Shown here one piece after another: positions 1 to 13,643 of a stretch of 64,000 nt of DNA; the stretch's first letter is position 1, and the number at the start of each line of letters is the position of its first letter. The DNA comes from Betaproteobacteria bacterium GR16-43 (GTDB lineage Bacteria > Pseudomonadota > Gammaproteobacteria > Burkholderiales > Usitatibacteraceae): contig CP019169.1 in NCBI GenBank assembly GCA_001953215.1, forward strand, positions 1,984,001 to 2,048,000. Direction: 5' to 3'. The notes under the pieces were generated by a model that saw nothing but the letters and a program-made list of their open reading frames with translations, did not search any database and was not told the origin of the DNA. The translations under genes and the position numbers were made by a program.

Positions 1-173
1 CCCCGCTGCTTGCCGACCCGTTCCACGCCAATCGCTGGGACTACTACTTCTCCAACGCGAAGCGCGGCAACGAGATCGAGCGCAACAAGATCACGATCCT
101 CTTCGCCGACGACAAGGTGACGCGCATCGACGGCGTCGCCCCCGTCGCCATCAAGGGCGAGGAGCGCCAGTGA
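1..173 (+). CDS. bamE: BamE outer-membrane assembly lipoprotein, C-terminal part only
   Basis: The window opens inside a reading frame (phase of base 3) that runs to TGA at 171-173 and gives about 56 C-terminal residues. The segment PLLADPFHANRWDYYF followed by NKITILFADD is characteristic of BamE/SmpA, the small lipoprotein of the BAM machine that inserts beta-barrel proteins into the outer membrane. The signal peptide and lipobox lie outside the window. The stop overlaps the GTG start of dapB (GTGA), so the two genes look translationally coupled. The identification rests on this short segment alone, but the motif is distinctive. Confidence 0.85.
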   Translation, partial: PLLADPFHANRWDYYFSNAKRGNEIERNKITILFADDKVTRIDGVAPVAIKGEERQ

Positions 174-973
174 CGCTGCGCGTCGGCATCGCCGGCGCGG
201 GCGGTCGCATGGGCCGGGCGCTGCTGGAAGCGGCGGGCGCGGCCGAGGGCATCGCGGTCGGCGCCGCGCTCGACATCGCCGCGAGCCCGTGGATCGGGCA
301 CGACGCCGGCGAACTCGCCGCGGGCGCCAAGGGCGTGAAGGTGGCCTCGGACATCGCCGCCGCGCTTTCGGCCTGCGACGTGCTGATCGACTTCACGCGC
401 CCCGAAGGCACGCTCGCGCACGTGGCCGCCTGCCGCGCGGCGCGCAGGAACATCGTCATTGGCACCACGGGCCTCGCGGCGCAGCACCTCGAGAAGATCC
501 GCGCGGCCGCGAGCGACATCGCGATCGTGCTGGCGCCCAACATGAGCGTCGGCGTCACCGTCGCGGCCAAGCTGGTCGAGATCGCCGCACGGGCCCTCGG
601 CCCCGACTACGACGTCGAGGTCTTCGAGATGCACCATCGCCTGAAGGTCGATGCGCCTTCGGGCACCGCGCTCAAGCTGGGGGAAGCGGCCGCGAAGGCG
701 CGTGGCACGACGCTCGAGAAGGAAGGCGTGTTCGCGCGCCATGGCGTGACGGGCGAGCGCAGGTCCGGCGCGATCGGATTCTCCGTCGCGCGCGGCGGCG
801 ACGTGGTGGGCGACCACACGGTGTTCTTCGCGTCCGCGGGCGAGCGCGTGGAGATCACGCACCGCGCGACCACCCGGACCAACTTCGCGCAAGGCGCGAT
901 GCGCGCGGCGAAATTCCTCGAAGGCCGCTCCCCGGGCCTCTTCGGCATGGAGGACGTGCTGGATTTACGTTGA
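170..973 (+). CDS. dapB: 4-hydroxy-tetrahydrodipicolinate reductase
   Basis: DapB reduces the cyclic product of DapA with NAD(P)H to tetrahydrodipicolinate, in the cytosol, for lysine and peptidoglycan diaminopimelate synthesis. The 267-residue length is normal. The N-terminal nucleotide-binding loop GIAGAGGRMG lies at about residues 6-15, GTTG follows near 100, and the catalytic segment EMHHRLKVDAPSGTA has the His pair at 155-156. The start is GTG at 170, overlapping the upstream bamE stop by four bases. No later start keeps the whole nucleotide-binding loop. The TTGAGG of the carA promoter overlaps its stop codon. Confidence 0.95.
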   Translation: MTLRVGIAGAGGRMGRALLEAAGAAEGIAVGAALDIAASPWIGHDAGELAAGAKGVKVASDIAAALSACDVLIDFTRPEGTLAHVAACRAARRNIVIGTTGLAAQHLEKIRAAASDIAIVLAPNMSVGVTVAAKLVEIAARALGPDYDVEVFEMHHRLKVDAPSGTALKLGEAAAKARGTTLEKEGVFARHGVTGERRSGAIGFSVARGGDVVGDHTVFFASAGERVEITHRATTRTNFAQGAMRAAKFLEGRSPGLFGMEDVLDLR

Positions 974-999
974 GGCATCCCCCCTCGATCTGCTATAAT
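970..999 (+). promoter_or_regulatory. Probable sigma-70 promoter of carAB
   Basis: TTGAGG at 970-975 and a perfect TATAAT at 994-999 are separated by 18 bases, just downstream of and overlapping the dapB stop. Transcription would begin near 1006 and leave a leader of about 75 bases before carA. It is assigned by sequence only. Confidence 0.6.
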
Positions 1000-1018
1000 T
1001 TTCCTCCAATGTAAGTCG

Positions 1019-1043
1019 TTTCACCTGCAGTTTTCACCTGCAG
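1019..1043 (+). repeat. Tandem direct repeat in the carA leader
   Basis: TTTCACCTGCAG occurs at 1019-1030 and again at 1032-1043, a 13-base spacing. It lies between the carAB promoter and the carA ribosome-binding site (GGAG at 1073-1076). The position would suit a leader regulatory element, but no function can be assigned from sequence. Confidence 0.55.
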
Positions 1044-1081
1044 TCGAAGCACCCGAAGTTCTTCCCCGCATTGGAGCCGTC

Positions 1082-2236
1082 GTGCCGTCGAACATGCCTG
1101 CCGTCCTGGTCCTCTCAGACGGGAGCATTTTTCGCGGACTTTCGGTTGGTTTCGAGGGCTCGAAGGTCGGATCGGCGGCCATCGCCACCGGCGAGGTGGT
1201 CTTCAACACCGCGATGACGGGCTACCAGGAGATCCTCACGGATCCCTCGTATGCCGGGCAGGTCGTCACCCTCACGTACCCCCACATCGGCAACGTCGGC
1301 ACCAACGCCGAGGATTTCGAGTCGCGCGGCGTCTTCGCCGCCGGCCTCGTCATCCGCGACCTTCCGCGCGAAGCCTCGAGCTGGCGCAACACCGAAGGCC
1401 TTCCGGAGTATCTCGTTCGCAACAAGATCGTCGCCATCGCCGACATCGATACCCGGCGCCTGACTCGCATCCTGCGGGAGAAGGGCGCGCAGAACGGCTG
1501 CATCATGGCCGGCAAGGTGGACGAGAAGGCAGCGCTCGAAGTCGCGCGTGCCGCACCCTCGATGGCCGGACAGGACCTCGCGAAGGTCGTCTCCTGCACG
1601 AAGGGGTACGACTGGAACGGCAGCCTCTGGGCCCTGGGCACCGGGTACAAGGCCGACATCGCGTCGAGGTTCCATGTCGTCGCGTTCGACTACGGCGTGA
1701 AGCACAACATCCTGCGCAACCTCGCCGAGCGCGGCTGCAAGGTGACCGTGCTGCCCGCGCAGGCGACCTCGAAGGAAGCGCTCGCCCTCAAGCCCGACGG
1801 CGTCTTCCTCTCCAACGGCCCCGGCGATCCGGAGCCGTGCGACTACGCCATCAAGGCCATTCGCGAGATCGTCGATTCCGGCACGCCCACGTTCGGCATC
1901 TGCCTCGGCCACCAGCTCCTGGGCCTCGCCTCGGGCGCGAAGACCATCAAGATGAAGTTTGGCCACCACGGCGCCAATCATCCGGTGCAGGACCTCGATA
2001 CGAAACGCGTCTTCATCACCAGCCAGAACCACGGCTTCGCGGTGGACGAGAAGACGCTGCCCGCCAACGTGCGCACCACGCACAAGTCGCTCTTCGACGG
2101 CTCGCTGCAGGGCATCGAACGGACCGACAAGCCGGCCTTCAGCTTCCAGGGCCACCCCGAAGCGAGCCCCGGGCCGCGCGAGATGTCGTACCTGTTCGAC
2201 AAGTTCGTCGCGATGATGGAAAAGAAAAAGTCCTAG
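1082..2236 (+). CDS. carA: Carbamoyl-phosphate synthase, small (glutaminase) subunit
   Basis: CarA hydrolyses glutamine and passes ammonia to CarB for carbamoyl phosphate, the precursor of arginine and pyrimidines. The 384-residue protein has the CarA-specific N-terminal domain ([21 protein letters not shown]) and a class I glutaminase domain with the nucleophile in [11 protein letters not shown] (Cys near residue 274) and the His/Glu pair in QGHPEASPG. The GTG at 1082 is preferred to ATG at 1094 because GGAG at 1073-1076 is five bases away from it. It is separated from carB by a 100-base gap filled by an inverted repeat. Confidence 0.97.
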   Translation: MPSNMPAVLVLSDGSIFRGLSVGFEGSKVGSAAIATGEVVFNTAMTGYQEILTDPSYAGQVVTLTYPHIGNVGTNAEDFESRGVFAAGLVIRDLPREASSWRNTEGLPEYLVRNKIVAIADIDTRRLTRILREKGAQNGCIMAGKVDEKAALEVARAAPSMAGQDLAKVVSCTKGYDWNGSLWALGTGYKADIASRFHVVAFDYGVKHNILRNLAERGCKVTVLPAQATSKEALALKPDGVFLSNGPGDPEPCDYAIKAIREIVDSGTPTFGICLGHQLLGLASGAKTIKMKFGHHGANHPVQDLDTKRVFITSQNHGFAVDEKTLPANVRTTHKSLFDGSLQGIERTDKPAFSFQGHPEASPGPREMSYLFDKFVAMMEKKKS

Positions 2237-2324
2237 ACACGGATGAACACAGATCAACACAGATATTTCGTCTTGACGCCTTCAGGGTCGGTTTTATCTG
2301 TGTCCATCCGTGTTCATCTGTGTC
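2236..2324. repeat. Imperfect inverted repeat between carA and carB
   Basis: Arms of 30 bases at 2236-2265 and 2295-2324 are reverse complements with about four mismatches, around a 29-base centre. Each arm is built of short units of the type ACACGGATGAAC / ACACAGATCAAC. The left arm begins on the last base of the carA stop codon and the right arm ends 12 bases before the carB ATG. The unit style resembles the larger element at 35515-35726. Confidence 0.8.
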
Positions 2325-2336
2325 CGATTGCCTTTC

Positions 2337-5542
<3,206 letters not shown>

Positions 5543-5546
<4 letters not shown>

Positions 5547-6025
5547 TGAGCAACAAGATCCCGATCACGCTGGCCGGCGCGGAGCTCCTTCGCGCCGAAC
5601 TCCAGAGGCTGAAGTCCGTCGACCGCCCGGAGGTGATCACCGCGATCGCCGACGCGAGGGCGCAGGGCGACCTCTCGGAAAACGCCGAGTACGACGCGGC
5701 GCGGGAGCGCCAGGGCTTCATCGAGGGGCGGATCATCGAGCTCGAGGCCAAGCTCAGCAACGCGCAGATCATCGATCCGGCCTTGCTCGACGACGACGGC
5801 CGCGTCGTCTTCGGCTCGACCGTGGAGCTGATGGATACCTCGGGAACGGTGTCCCAGACCTACCAGATCGTCGGCGAGGACGAGGCCGACATCAAGCTCG
5901 GGAAGATTTCCTACTCTTCGCCGATCGCCCGCGCGCTCATCGGGAAGTTTTCGGGCGACGTCGCTGAGGTGCGGACTCCGGGCGGGGTGAAGGAGTTCGA
6001 GATCGTCGACGTGAAGTACCAATGA
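5543..6025 (+). CDS. greA: Transcription elongation factor GreA
   Basis: GreA stimulates the nascent-transcript cleavage activity of stalled RNA polymerase. The 160-residue product has the N-terminal antiparallel coiled coil with the acidic tip in [16 protein letters not shown] (about residues 40-55) and the C-terminal FKBP-like globular domain ending in [10 protein letters not shown] and [11 protein letters not shown]. Two adjacent ATGs (5543, 5546) are possible starts; the first overlaps the carB stop by four bases, giving translational coupling, and no Shine-Dalgarno sequence is visible. The last 89 bases overlap the 3' end of the opposing yhbY frame. Confidence 0.95.
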
Positions 6026-6443
6026 CGGCTTCGGCCGGCTTCTTGAATTGCGGGCGGCGCGGCAACTTTTCGTCGACCTCGGGTTCGCGCTTTCCGAACG
6101 GCTTCTTCCGCGGTTTCGCCTTGGGCTTCGCTTTCGGCTTGGGTTCGGGCTTCGGCGCCGGCCGCAGGTCCGGGTTCTCGCGGTAGACCACGAGCACCTT
6201 GCCGATCTGCTGCACCGCATGGGCTCCGAGCGCCTCGCAGATCTTCGCCAGCCATGCGTCGCGCGCCTCGCGATCGTCGGTGGCGGCCTTCACCTTGACC
6301 AGCTCGTGCGCCTTGAGGGCGCGCTCGATCTCGGCCAGGACGGAATCGGTGAGGCCCTTGTCGCCGATCATCACGACGGGCTTCAGCTTGTGCGCTTCGC
6401 CGCGCAACTCGCTGCGGCGCGCGGGGGTGAGGGTGGCTGGCAT
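5937..6443 (-). CDS. yhbY: CRS1/YhbY-domain RNA-binding protein (ribosome assembly factor)
   Basis: The first 90 or so residues form a CRM (CRS1-YhbY) domain: [31 protein letters not shown] and [13 protein letters not shown]. Members bind pre-50S ribosomal particles. Beyond the domain this copy has a long lysine/proline/arginine-rich tail (alternating [10 protein letters not shown], then an RRRSRTP segment), making 168 residues against roughly 97 in E. coli. The last part of the tail is encoded antisense to the 3' end of greA. The gene is divergent from rlmE with 20 bases between starts. A TATAAT lies six bases before the ATG and no ribosome-binding site is seen, which suggests a leaderless message. 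Confidence 0.85.
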   Translation of the reverse strand: MPATLTPARRSELRGEAHKLKPVVMIGDKGLTDSVLAEIERALKAHELVKVKAATDDREARDAWLAKICEALGAHAVQQIGKVLVVYRENPDLRPAPKPEPKPKAKPKAKPRKKPFGKREPEVDEKLPRRPQFKKPAEAVIGTSRRRSRTPSPRPESAPQRRRPKTSR

Positions 6444-6449
6444 GGCGCG

Positions 6450-6455
6450 ATTATA
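6450..6455 (-). promoter_or_regulatory. Candidate -10 box for leaderless yhbY transcript
   Basis: On the minus strand this reads TATAAT, six bases upstream of the yhbY ATG (6443), so initiation would fall at or beside the start codon. No convincing -35 hexamer is visible 17 bases upstream. Confidence 0.45.
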
Positions 6456-6463
6456 GGCGAGCG

Positions 6464-7087
6464 ATGAAGAAATCTCCTTCGAGCAAGCAGTGGCTGCGCC
6501 GGCACGTGGAGGATCCGTACGTCCAGCGTTCCAAGCGCGAAGGCTACCGTTCGCGCGCGGCCTACAAGCTGCTGGAGATCGACGAGCGCGACAAGCTGCT
6601 GAAGCCCGGCATGGTCGTCGTCGACCTGGGCGCGGCGCCGGGCGGTTGGTGCCAGGTGCTGGGCAAGCGCGCCGGCCCGCAGGGCCTGGTGGTGGCGATC
6701 GACCTGCTGGAGATGCCCCAGGTTGCAGGCGTGACATTCATCCAGGGAGATTTCACCGAAACTCGTGGTCTACTGGCGGTGACGGATGCGCTCGGCGGGC
6801 GGAAAGCCGACCTCATCCTGTCGGACATGTCGCCCAACCTGACGGGCATCGCCTTCACGGACCAGGCGCGGTCCATGGCCCTGGCTGAATTGGCCCTGGA
6901 ATTCGCCCTTGCTCACCTGAAGCCCGACGGGGCGTTTCTTGTAAAAGTGTTCCAGGGCGAGGGCTACCAGGAATACGTGAAATTGATGCGCCAGCGCTTC
7001 GAAAAGGTCGTCGTTCGCAAGCCCAAGTCTTCCCGGGACGAGAGCGCGGAGCAGTATTTGCTGGCCAGGGTGCTCCGCCCCGCTTGA
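6464..7087 (+). CDS. rlmE: 23S rRNA (uridine 2552 2'-O) methyltransferase RlmE (FtsJ/RrmJ)
   Basis: RlmE methylates U2552 in the A-loop of 23S rRNA using S-adenosylmethionine. The 207-residue length is normal. Visible are the N-terminal RSRAAYKLLEIDE segment with the first catalytic lysine, the SAM-binding motif VVDLGAAPGGWCQV (about residues 48-61), LILSDMSPNLTG with the catalytic Asp, and FLVKVFQGEG with the second catalytic Lys. The pairing with ftsH downstream is conserved across proteobacteria. A T-rich hairpin at 7147-7169 may end its transcript. Confidence 0.96.
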   Translation: MKKSPSSKQWLRRHVEDPYVQRSKREGYRSRAAYKLLEIDERDKLLKPGMVVVDLGAAPGGWCQVLGKRAGPQGLVVAIDLLEMPQVAGVTFIQGDFTETRGLLAVTDALGGRKADLILSDMSPNLTGIAFTDQARSMALAELALEFALAHLKPDGAFLVKVFQGEGYQEYVKLMRQRFEKVVVRKPKSSRDESAEQYLLARVLRPA

Positions 7088-7113
7088 AACCCGGAAAAGC
7101 GCCCGAACTTTGC

Positions 7114-7119
7114 TATAGT
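7114..7119 (+). promoter_or_regulatory. Candidate -10 box upstream of ftsH
   Basis: TATAGT within TGCTATAGT lies 68 bases before the ftsH start. The only -35-like sequence nearby (TTGAAA, 7084-7089) is too far away (24 bases), so this is weak. A transcript from here would contain the terminator-like hairpin at 7147-7169. Confidence 0.3.
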
Positions 7120-7146
7120 CGGATTCCGGTTGGATCGGAATACATG

Positions 7147-7169
7147 CCCCTGATTCGAAGGGGTTTTTT
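7147..7169 (+). terminator. Short intrinsic-terminator-like hairpin between rlmE and ftsH
   Basis: CCCCT at 7147-7151 pairs with AGGGG at 7159-7163 around a seven-base loop and is followed by six T residues (7164-7169). The stem is short. It could end rlmE transcripts or act as an attenuator in the ftsH leader. Confidence 0.5.
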
Positions 7170-7186
7170 CACCTGAGGGCCTGCAA

Positions 7187-9097
<1,911 letters not shown>

Positions 9098-9124
9098 GCC
9101 ACAGCAACCTTCGCGTTGTCGAGA

Positions 9125-9150
9125 CGGGGCGGCCCTGGCCGCCCCGTTTT
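9125..9150 (+). terminator. GC-rich hairpin with T tract after ftsH
   Basis: CGGGGCGGCC at 9125-9134 and GGCCGCCCCG at 9137-9146 form a perfect 10-bp stem followed by TTTT, a normal form for an intrinsic terminator of ftsH. It lies just before the GTG start assigned to folP. If folP really starts further upstream, the hairpin would be inside its coding region. Confidence 0.6.
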
Positions 9151-9168
9151 GCGTCCGGCCGTCCCGCG

Positions 9169-9939
9169 GTGATGGGCATCGTGAACGTCACGGCCGATTC
9201 GTTCTCCGACGGCGGCCGCTTCCTCGAAGCGTCCCGCGCCATCGAGCACGGCTTGCGATTGCGGGACGAGGGCGCGGACCTGGTCGACATCGGTGGCGAA
9301 TCCACGCGTCCCGGCGCGCAGCCCGTGCCGCTCGACGAGGAACGCCGTCGCGTGATCCCGGTGGTCGAGGCGCTGGTGCGGGAAGGCGTGGCCGTCTCCG
9401 TCGACACGATGAAGCCCACGTTGATGCGCGAGGCGATCGAAGCGGGCTGCGCGATGGTGAACGACGTGAACGCGTTTCGTGCCGAGGGCGCGGTGGAGGC
9501 CATCACGGCCCGGCGCGTCGCGGTGTGCGTGATGCACATGCAGGGCGAGCCGGCGACCATGCAATCGCAGCCTCGCTACGGCGACGTCGTCGCCGAAGTG
9601 AGCGCGTTCCTTCGCGCGCGCGCGGCGGCGCTCGAGGCCGCGGGCGTCCTGCACGAGGCGATCGTGCTCGACCCGGGCTTCGGTTTCGGCAAGACGCTCG
9701 AACACAACGCAGCCCTGTTTCGCGCGCTGCCGAAGCTGGCGGCCCTGGGCTATCCCGTGCTGGCCGGGCTCTCGCGCAAGCGAACGCTGGGCGAGATCAC
9801 GGGCCGGCCGGTCGAGGAGCGCCTCGCCGCGAGCGTTGCGGCGGCCCTGCTCGCCGTGCAGAATGGCGCCAGTTTCGTGCGCGTGCACGACGTGAAGGAA
9901 ACGGTGGACGCGATCAAGACCTGGATGGCGCTGCGATGA
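9169..9939 (+). CDS. folP: Dihydropteroate synthase
   Basis: FolP condenses p-aminobenzoate with 6-hydroxymethyl-dihydropterin pyrophosphate in folate synthesis and is the sulfonamide target. Both pterin-binding signatures are clear: [16 protein letters not shown] and [26 protein letters not shown] and [11 protein letters not shown] follow. The start is uncertain. GTG 9169 gives 256 residues, slightly short. The open frame upstream ([12 protein letters not shown]) resembles family N-termini, but the only upstream option near the ftsH stop is a non-standard CTG at 9094. The stop overlaps glmM (ATGA). The ftsH-folP-glmM order is common in proteobacteria. Confidence 0.93.
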   Translation: MMGIVNVTADSFSDGGRFLEASRAIEHGLRLRDEGADLVDIGGESTRPGAQPVPLDEERRRVIPVVEALVREGVAVSVDTMKPTLMREAIEAGCAMVNDVNAFRAEGAVEAITARRVAVCVMHMQGEPATMQSQPRYGDVVAEVSAFLRARAAALEAAGVLHEAIVLDPGFGFGKTLEHNAALFRALPKLAALGYPVLAGLSRKRTLGEITGRPVEERLAASVAAALLAVQNGASFVRVHDVKETVDAIKTWMALR

Positions 9940-11306
9940 GCCGCAAATACTTCGGCACGGATGGCATCCGTGGCCGTGCCGGCCTGGCGCCCATCACGCC
10001 CGACTTCATGATGCGGCTGGGCTACTGCGCCGGGAAGATCCTGTCGCGAGCCGACGTGGCGCCCCCGCACCGCGATCGCCCCGCCGTCCTGATCGGCAAG
10101 GACACGAGGCTCTCCGGCTACATGCTCGAGTCCGCGCTCGAGTCGGGCCTGTCGAGCGCGGGCGTGGACACGCTGCTGCTCGGTCCGATGCCCACGCCGG
10201 CCGTCGCGTTCCTCACCCGGGCGCTGCGCCTTTCGGCGGGGATCATGATCTCGGCTTCGCACAATCCGTTCGAGGACAACGGCATCAAGTTCTTCTCCGC
10301 CGACGGGATGAAGCTTCCCGACGCGGTGGAGCGCGACATCGAGTCCGCCCTCGATGAACCGATGACGCCGCCCGCGCCCTCCGCCTACGGCAAGGCCACG
10401 CGCGTGCACGATGCCGAGGGCCGTTACCTCGAATTCTGCAAGGGCACGTTTCCGAAGCAGCGCTCGCTGCGCGGCCTGAAGCTGGTCGTCGACTGCGCGC
10501 ATGGCGCCAGCTATCGCGTCGGTCCGCGCGCCTTCCAGGAACTGGGTGCGGAAGTGGTCACGATCGGAGACCGGCCCAACGGCGTGAACATCAACGACCG
10601 CTGCGGCGCCACGTCGCCGGGCACCGTCGCCGCCGCGGTGATCGAGCACAAGGCCGACTTCGGCATCGCGTTCGACGGCGATGGCGACCGGCTCGCGATG
10701 GCCGACCACGACGGGCGCCTCTTCGACGGCGACCAGCTCCTCTACGCGATCGTGAAGCACCGCCAGCGCGAAGGCACGCTGCGCGGCGGCGTGGTGGGTA
10801 CCCTCATGACCAACTTCGCCCTCGAGCGGCGGCTGGGCGAGCTCGGCGTGGGCTTCGTGCGCGCGAAGGTCGGGGACCGCTACGTGCTCGAGGCGTTGCT
10901 CGAGAAGGGCTGGGAATGCGGCGGCGAGAATTCGGGCCACCTGCTCTGCCTCGACAGCCACTCGACCGGCGACGCGATCATCTCCGCGTTGCAGGTGCTC
11001 GCCGCGCTGGTGGCGAGCGGCCAGACGCTGGGCGACCTCACGCGCGACCTCGTGCTGATGCCGCAGGTGCTGGTGAACGTGCAGCTCGGCGCCGCGTTCG
11101 ATTTCCAGTCGTCGCCCGGCGTGCGCGCCGCGGTCGATGCGGCGAAGGCGGAGCTCGGCGATCGCGGCCGCGTGCTCCTGCGCCCCTCGGGCACCGAGCC
11201 GGTCGTGCGCGTGATGGTCGAGGGCGAGGACCGCGAACGCGTGAAGCGTCTCGCCGAGGCGATCGCCGCGGCGATGCGTGCCTCGAGCACGCCGGCCGCC
11301 GCCTAG
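9936..11306 (+). CDS. glmM: Phosphoglucosamine mutase
   Basis: GlmM interconverts glucosamine-6-phosphate and glucosamine-1-phosphate on the way to UDP-GlcNAc for peptidoglycan and lipopolysaccharide. The 456-residue product begins [13 protein letters not shown]. It has the phosphoserine loop [16 protein letters not shown] (Ser about 108), the metal-binding DGDGDR, and the C-terminal phosphate-binding [16 protein letters not shown]. Its ATG overlaps the folP stop by four bases. Its TAG and the stop of the opposing aquaporin gene share the palindrome CTAG at 11303-11306, so the two genes meet end to end. Confidence 0.97.
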   Translation: MSRKYFGTDGIRGRAGLAPITPDFMMRLGYCAGKILSRADVAPPHRDRPAVLIGKDTRLSGYMLESALESGLSSAGVDTLLLGPMPTPAVAFLTRALRLSAGIMISASHNPFEDNGIKFFSADGMKLPDAVERDIESALDEPMTPPAPSAYGKATRVHDAEGRYLEFCKGTFPKQRSLRGLKLVVDCAHGASYRVGPRAFQELGAEVVTIGDRPNGVNINDRCGATSPGTVAAAVIEHKADFGIAFDGDGDRLAMADHDGRLFDGDQLLYAIVKHRQREGTLRGGVVGTLMTNFALERRLGELGVGFVRAKVGDRYVLEALLEKGWECGGENSGHLLCLDSHSTGDAIISALQVLAALVASGQTLGDLTRDLVLMPQVLVNVQLGAAFDFQSSPGVRAAVDAAKAELGDRGRVLLRPSGTEPVVRVMVEGEDRERVKRLAEAIAAAMRASSTPAAA

Positions 11307-11980
11307 GTCGCGCGCGCGTCCGATCGCGGCAGCAGCCAGCGCATCGCGCCCATCGCGGCCAACGCACCCACCAGTTGGGCCAGCACGAACGCCGCGACGT
11401 CATCGGGCCGGATTCCTGCGAACGTGTTGCTCGCCGATCGCGCCAGCGTGACGGCGGGATTCGCGAACGACGTCGAGGCGGTGAACCAGTAGGCCGCGGT
11501 GATGTACGCGGCGACGGCATAGGGTGTCGCCGCGATTTTCTGCCGCGTGCAGCCGAGGATGACCACGAGCAGCCCGAACGTGGCCACGGCTTCGCTGAAC
11601 CACTGCGCGGGACCGGCTCGCACCTTCACGGAAGCGGAGAAGAGCGGATCGGCGAACATGAAATGGGCCACCGTGACGCCGACGAACGCAGCGACGATCT
11701 GCACGGCGACGTAGGGCGCGAGGTCGCGGCGCGGCAGTTCCCGGTCCAGCGTCGCGACGAGACTCACGACCGGGTTGAAGTGCGCGCCCGAGACCGGCCC
11801 CAGCACCAGGATCAGCACGGCGAGGCCGCACCCGGTCGCGAAGCTGTTGGCGAGCAGCGTGATCGCCGCATTCCCTCCAGCCAGCCGCTCGCCCATGATC
11901 CCCGAGCCGATGATCATCGCGAGAAGCAGTGTCGTTCCCAACGCCTCGGCCGCAAGCCGTCGGGGAAGGCTTGCCTTCAT
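11303..11980 (-). CDS. Aquaporin/glycerol-facilitator family channel of the ars operon (AqpS-like)
   Basis: A 225-residue polytopic membrane protein of the MIP family. The first pore motif reads GAHFNPVVS, with NPV in place of the usual NPA. The second is [10 protein letters not shown], with canonical NPA. Being the last gene of an arsR-arsC operon suggests it passes arsenite produced by ArsC out of the cell, as described for AqpS of Sinorhizobium; that role is inferred from context. The ATG at 11980 overlaps the arsC stop (ATGA). Longer upstream readings would run into arsC. No ArsB or Acr3 pump gene is present here. Confidence 0.85.
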   Translation of the reverse strand: MKASLPRRLAAEALGTTLLLAMIIGSGIMGERLAGGNAAITLLANSFATGCGLAVLILVLGPVSGAHFNPVVSLVATLDRELPRRDLAPYVAVQIVAAFVGVTVAHFMFADPLFSASVKVRAGPAQWFSEAVATFGLLVVILGCTRQKIAATPYAVAAYITAAYWFTASTSFANPAVTLARSASNTFAGIRPDDVAAFVLAQLVGALAAMGAMRWLLPRSDARAT

Positions 11981-12471
11981 GTCCGGCCGAATTCCTTCAG
12001 CCGCGCCTGGATCGAAAGGCGGTCGAGTTTTTCGACCGGCAGGCTGGCGAGCAACTCGATGCGCCGGCGCAGGACCGTCGCCGTTTCGCGAAAGGCGGCG
12101 CGCTTCTGCGCATCGGCGCCTTCGACGGCCGCGGGATCCGGCAATCCCCAATGGGCCGTCACGGGCTTGCCCGGCCAGATGGGGCACACCTCGCCCGCCG
12201 CGTTGTCGCAGACGGTGAGGATGAAGTCCATCGGCGGAGCACCCGATGCGGCGAACTCGTCCCAGTTCTTGCTGCGCAGCCCCTCGGTCGGGAATCCGAA
12301 ACCCGCGAGCGTTTCGAGGGCAAAGGGATTGACCCTGCCGGTGGGATGGCTGCCTGCCGAGTAGGCGCGGAAGCGCCCGCCACCGAGCTGGTTCGTGAGC
12401 ACTTCGGCCAGGATCGACCGGGCCGAATTGCCGGTGCAGAGGAAGAGCACGTTGTAGGTTCGTTGGGTCAT
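11977..12471 (-). CDS. arsC: Arsenate reductase, low-molecular-weight phosphatase (thioredoxin) type
   Basis: ArsC reduces arsenate to arsenite. The 164-residue protein has the phosphatase-like loop CTGNSARS starting at Cys12 (CX5R) and a later cysteine pair in LTVCDNAAGEVCP that would form the redox relay. These features belong to the thioredoxin-coupled, LMW-PTP-derived class rather than the glutaredoxin type. WPGKPVTAHWGLPDPA is also characteristic of this class. It overlaps the MFS gene before it and the aquaporin gene after it by four bases each, so the three are translationally coupled. Confidence 0.94.
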   Translation of the reverse strand: MTQRTYNVLFLCTGNSARSILAEVLTNQLGGGRFRAYSAGSHPTGRVNPFALETLAGFGFPTEGLRSKNWDEFAASGAPPMDFILTVCDNAAGEVCPIWPGKPVTAHWGLPDPAAVEGADAQKRAAFRETATVLRRRIELLASLPVEKLDRLSIQARLKEFGRT

Positions 12472-13631
12472 GGTCGTTTGCGGAGGGCCATCAGGAAACT
12501 GCCGAGCCCCGCGATGGAAACCGTGACCATCGCGGCCAATGCAGCGTTGCGAGTCAATCCCAGCGCCAGCAGGCCCGAGAAGGAGGCGGGCGCCACGGCC
12601 TTCGCATAGAGGCCCGCCCGCGAGATGTGCCCCAGCAGCGCGCCGAAGCCCTGGCGCCCGAAGAGTTCCGCCGGAGCCGTCCCCTTCACGATCGTGAGGA
12701 CGCCATTGCCCCATCCGTAGGCGGTGACGAATACGATCGCGGCGATGCCGAATCCCTCCACGCTGATCAGCGCGACCAGCGAGACCAGCATTAGGAGGAA
12801 CGCGACCACGCCGACCGTCACTGCGCGTACACGCCCGGAGATGCCCAGCTCGATGATGCGTCCGGCCACTTGCATCGGCCCGACCAGCATCGAGATCGTG
12901 ACGGCCTGCGCGGCCGTGAGGCCCGCGCTGGTGAGGAGGCTGATCAGATGCACCGCGACCACGCCGAACACGAAGGTCGCCGCCGCGAAGCTCCACGTGA
13001 GCCACGGCAGGCGCGGGTCGCCCAGCGCGGGAGAAGGCTCGGCGGTCTCGCCGTGCGCTTCGTGCGGCAGCGCCAGGTGCCTGGGGACGAACAGGCGATG
13101 GATCGGAAAGCAGACGAAGGCGTGGATGCCCGCGTAGATCGCGAACGTCATGCGCCAGCCCCACGCTTCGAGCAGCAGCAGCGAGAGCGGCCAGAACACC
13201 GTGCTCGCAAAGCCGCCGAACAAGGTGAGGGCGGTGACCGAGCGCCGGTAGCGTTCACCGGCGTGGCGGCTCAGCGTCGCGAACGCTGGATCGTAGAGGC
13301 AGAAGGCCATTGCGGCTCCGGCCACCAGCCAACCGGCGACCATGACCGCGGCGTTGGGCGCGGTCGCGAGCAACAACATCGCGACGATCGAGAGCACGGA
13401 ACCGAGCGAGAGCACGAAACGCCCGCCGCGCTGGTCGATGAGGCGCCCGGCGAGCGTGGCGAACGTGCCGGACACCAGCAGAGCACCCGTGAAGACCGAG
13501 AACAGGAAGAGCTCGCTCACGCCCAGCTCCGCGCGCATCGGCGCGCCGAGCACGCCGATCGCGTAGAACAGGCTGCCCCACGAAATGATCTGGGCGATTC
13601 CCAGCGCGGAGACGAGTGGAGCGAGTTTCAC
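12468..13631 (-). CDS. Major facilitator superfamily transporter of the ars operon
   Basis: A 387-residue membrane protein with about twelve hydrophobic segments and MFS-type loops: GRLIDQRGGRFVL between helices 2 and 3, YDPAFATLSRHAG after helix 4, and a central hydrophilic linker with EAHGETAEPSPALGD. It lies between the flavin monooxygenase and arsC, 12 bases after the former and overlapping the latter by four. The substrate is not evident. Because arsenite has an exit through the aquaporin, this protein may export another species, such as the product of the monooxygenase. That is inference from gene order only. Confidence 0.85.
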   Translation of the reverse strand: MKLAPLVSALGIAQIISWGSLFYAIGVLGAPMRAELGVSELFLFSVFTGALLVSGTFATLAGRLIDQRGGRFVLSLGSVLSIVAMLLLATAPNAAVMVAGWLVAGAAMAFCLYDPAFATLSRHAGERYRRSVTALTLFGGFASTVFWPLSLLLLEAWGWRMTFAIYAGIHAFVCFPIHRLFVPRHLALPHEAHGETAEPSPALGDPRLPWLTWSFAAATFVFGVVAVHLISLLTSAGLTAAQAVTISMLVGPMQVAGRIIELGISGRVRAVTVGVVAFLLMLVSLVALISVEGFGIAAIVFVTAYGWGNGVLTIVKGTAPAELFGRQGFGALLGHISRAGLYAKAVAPASFSGLLALGLTRNAALAAMVTVSIAGLGSFLMALRKRP

Positions 13632-13643
13632 GGGCGCGCGGGA

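Noticed and set aside
2236-2324. Short tandem units considered as a CRISPR array
   Set aside because: The units are 10-12 bases, imperfect, arranged as an inverted pair and without spacers of regular length; no cas genes are present.
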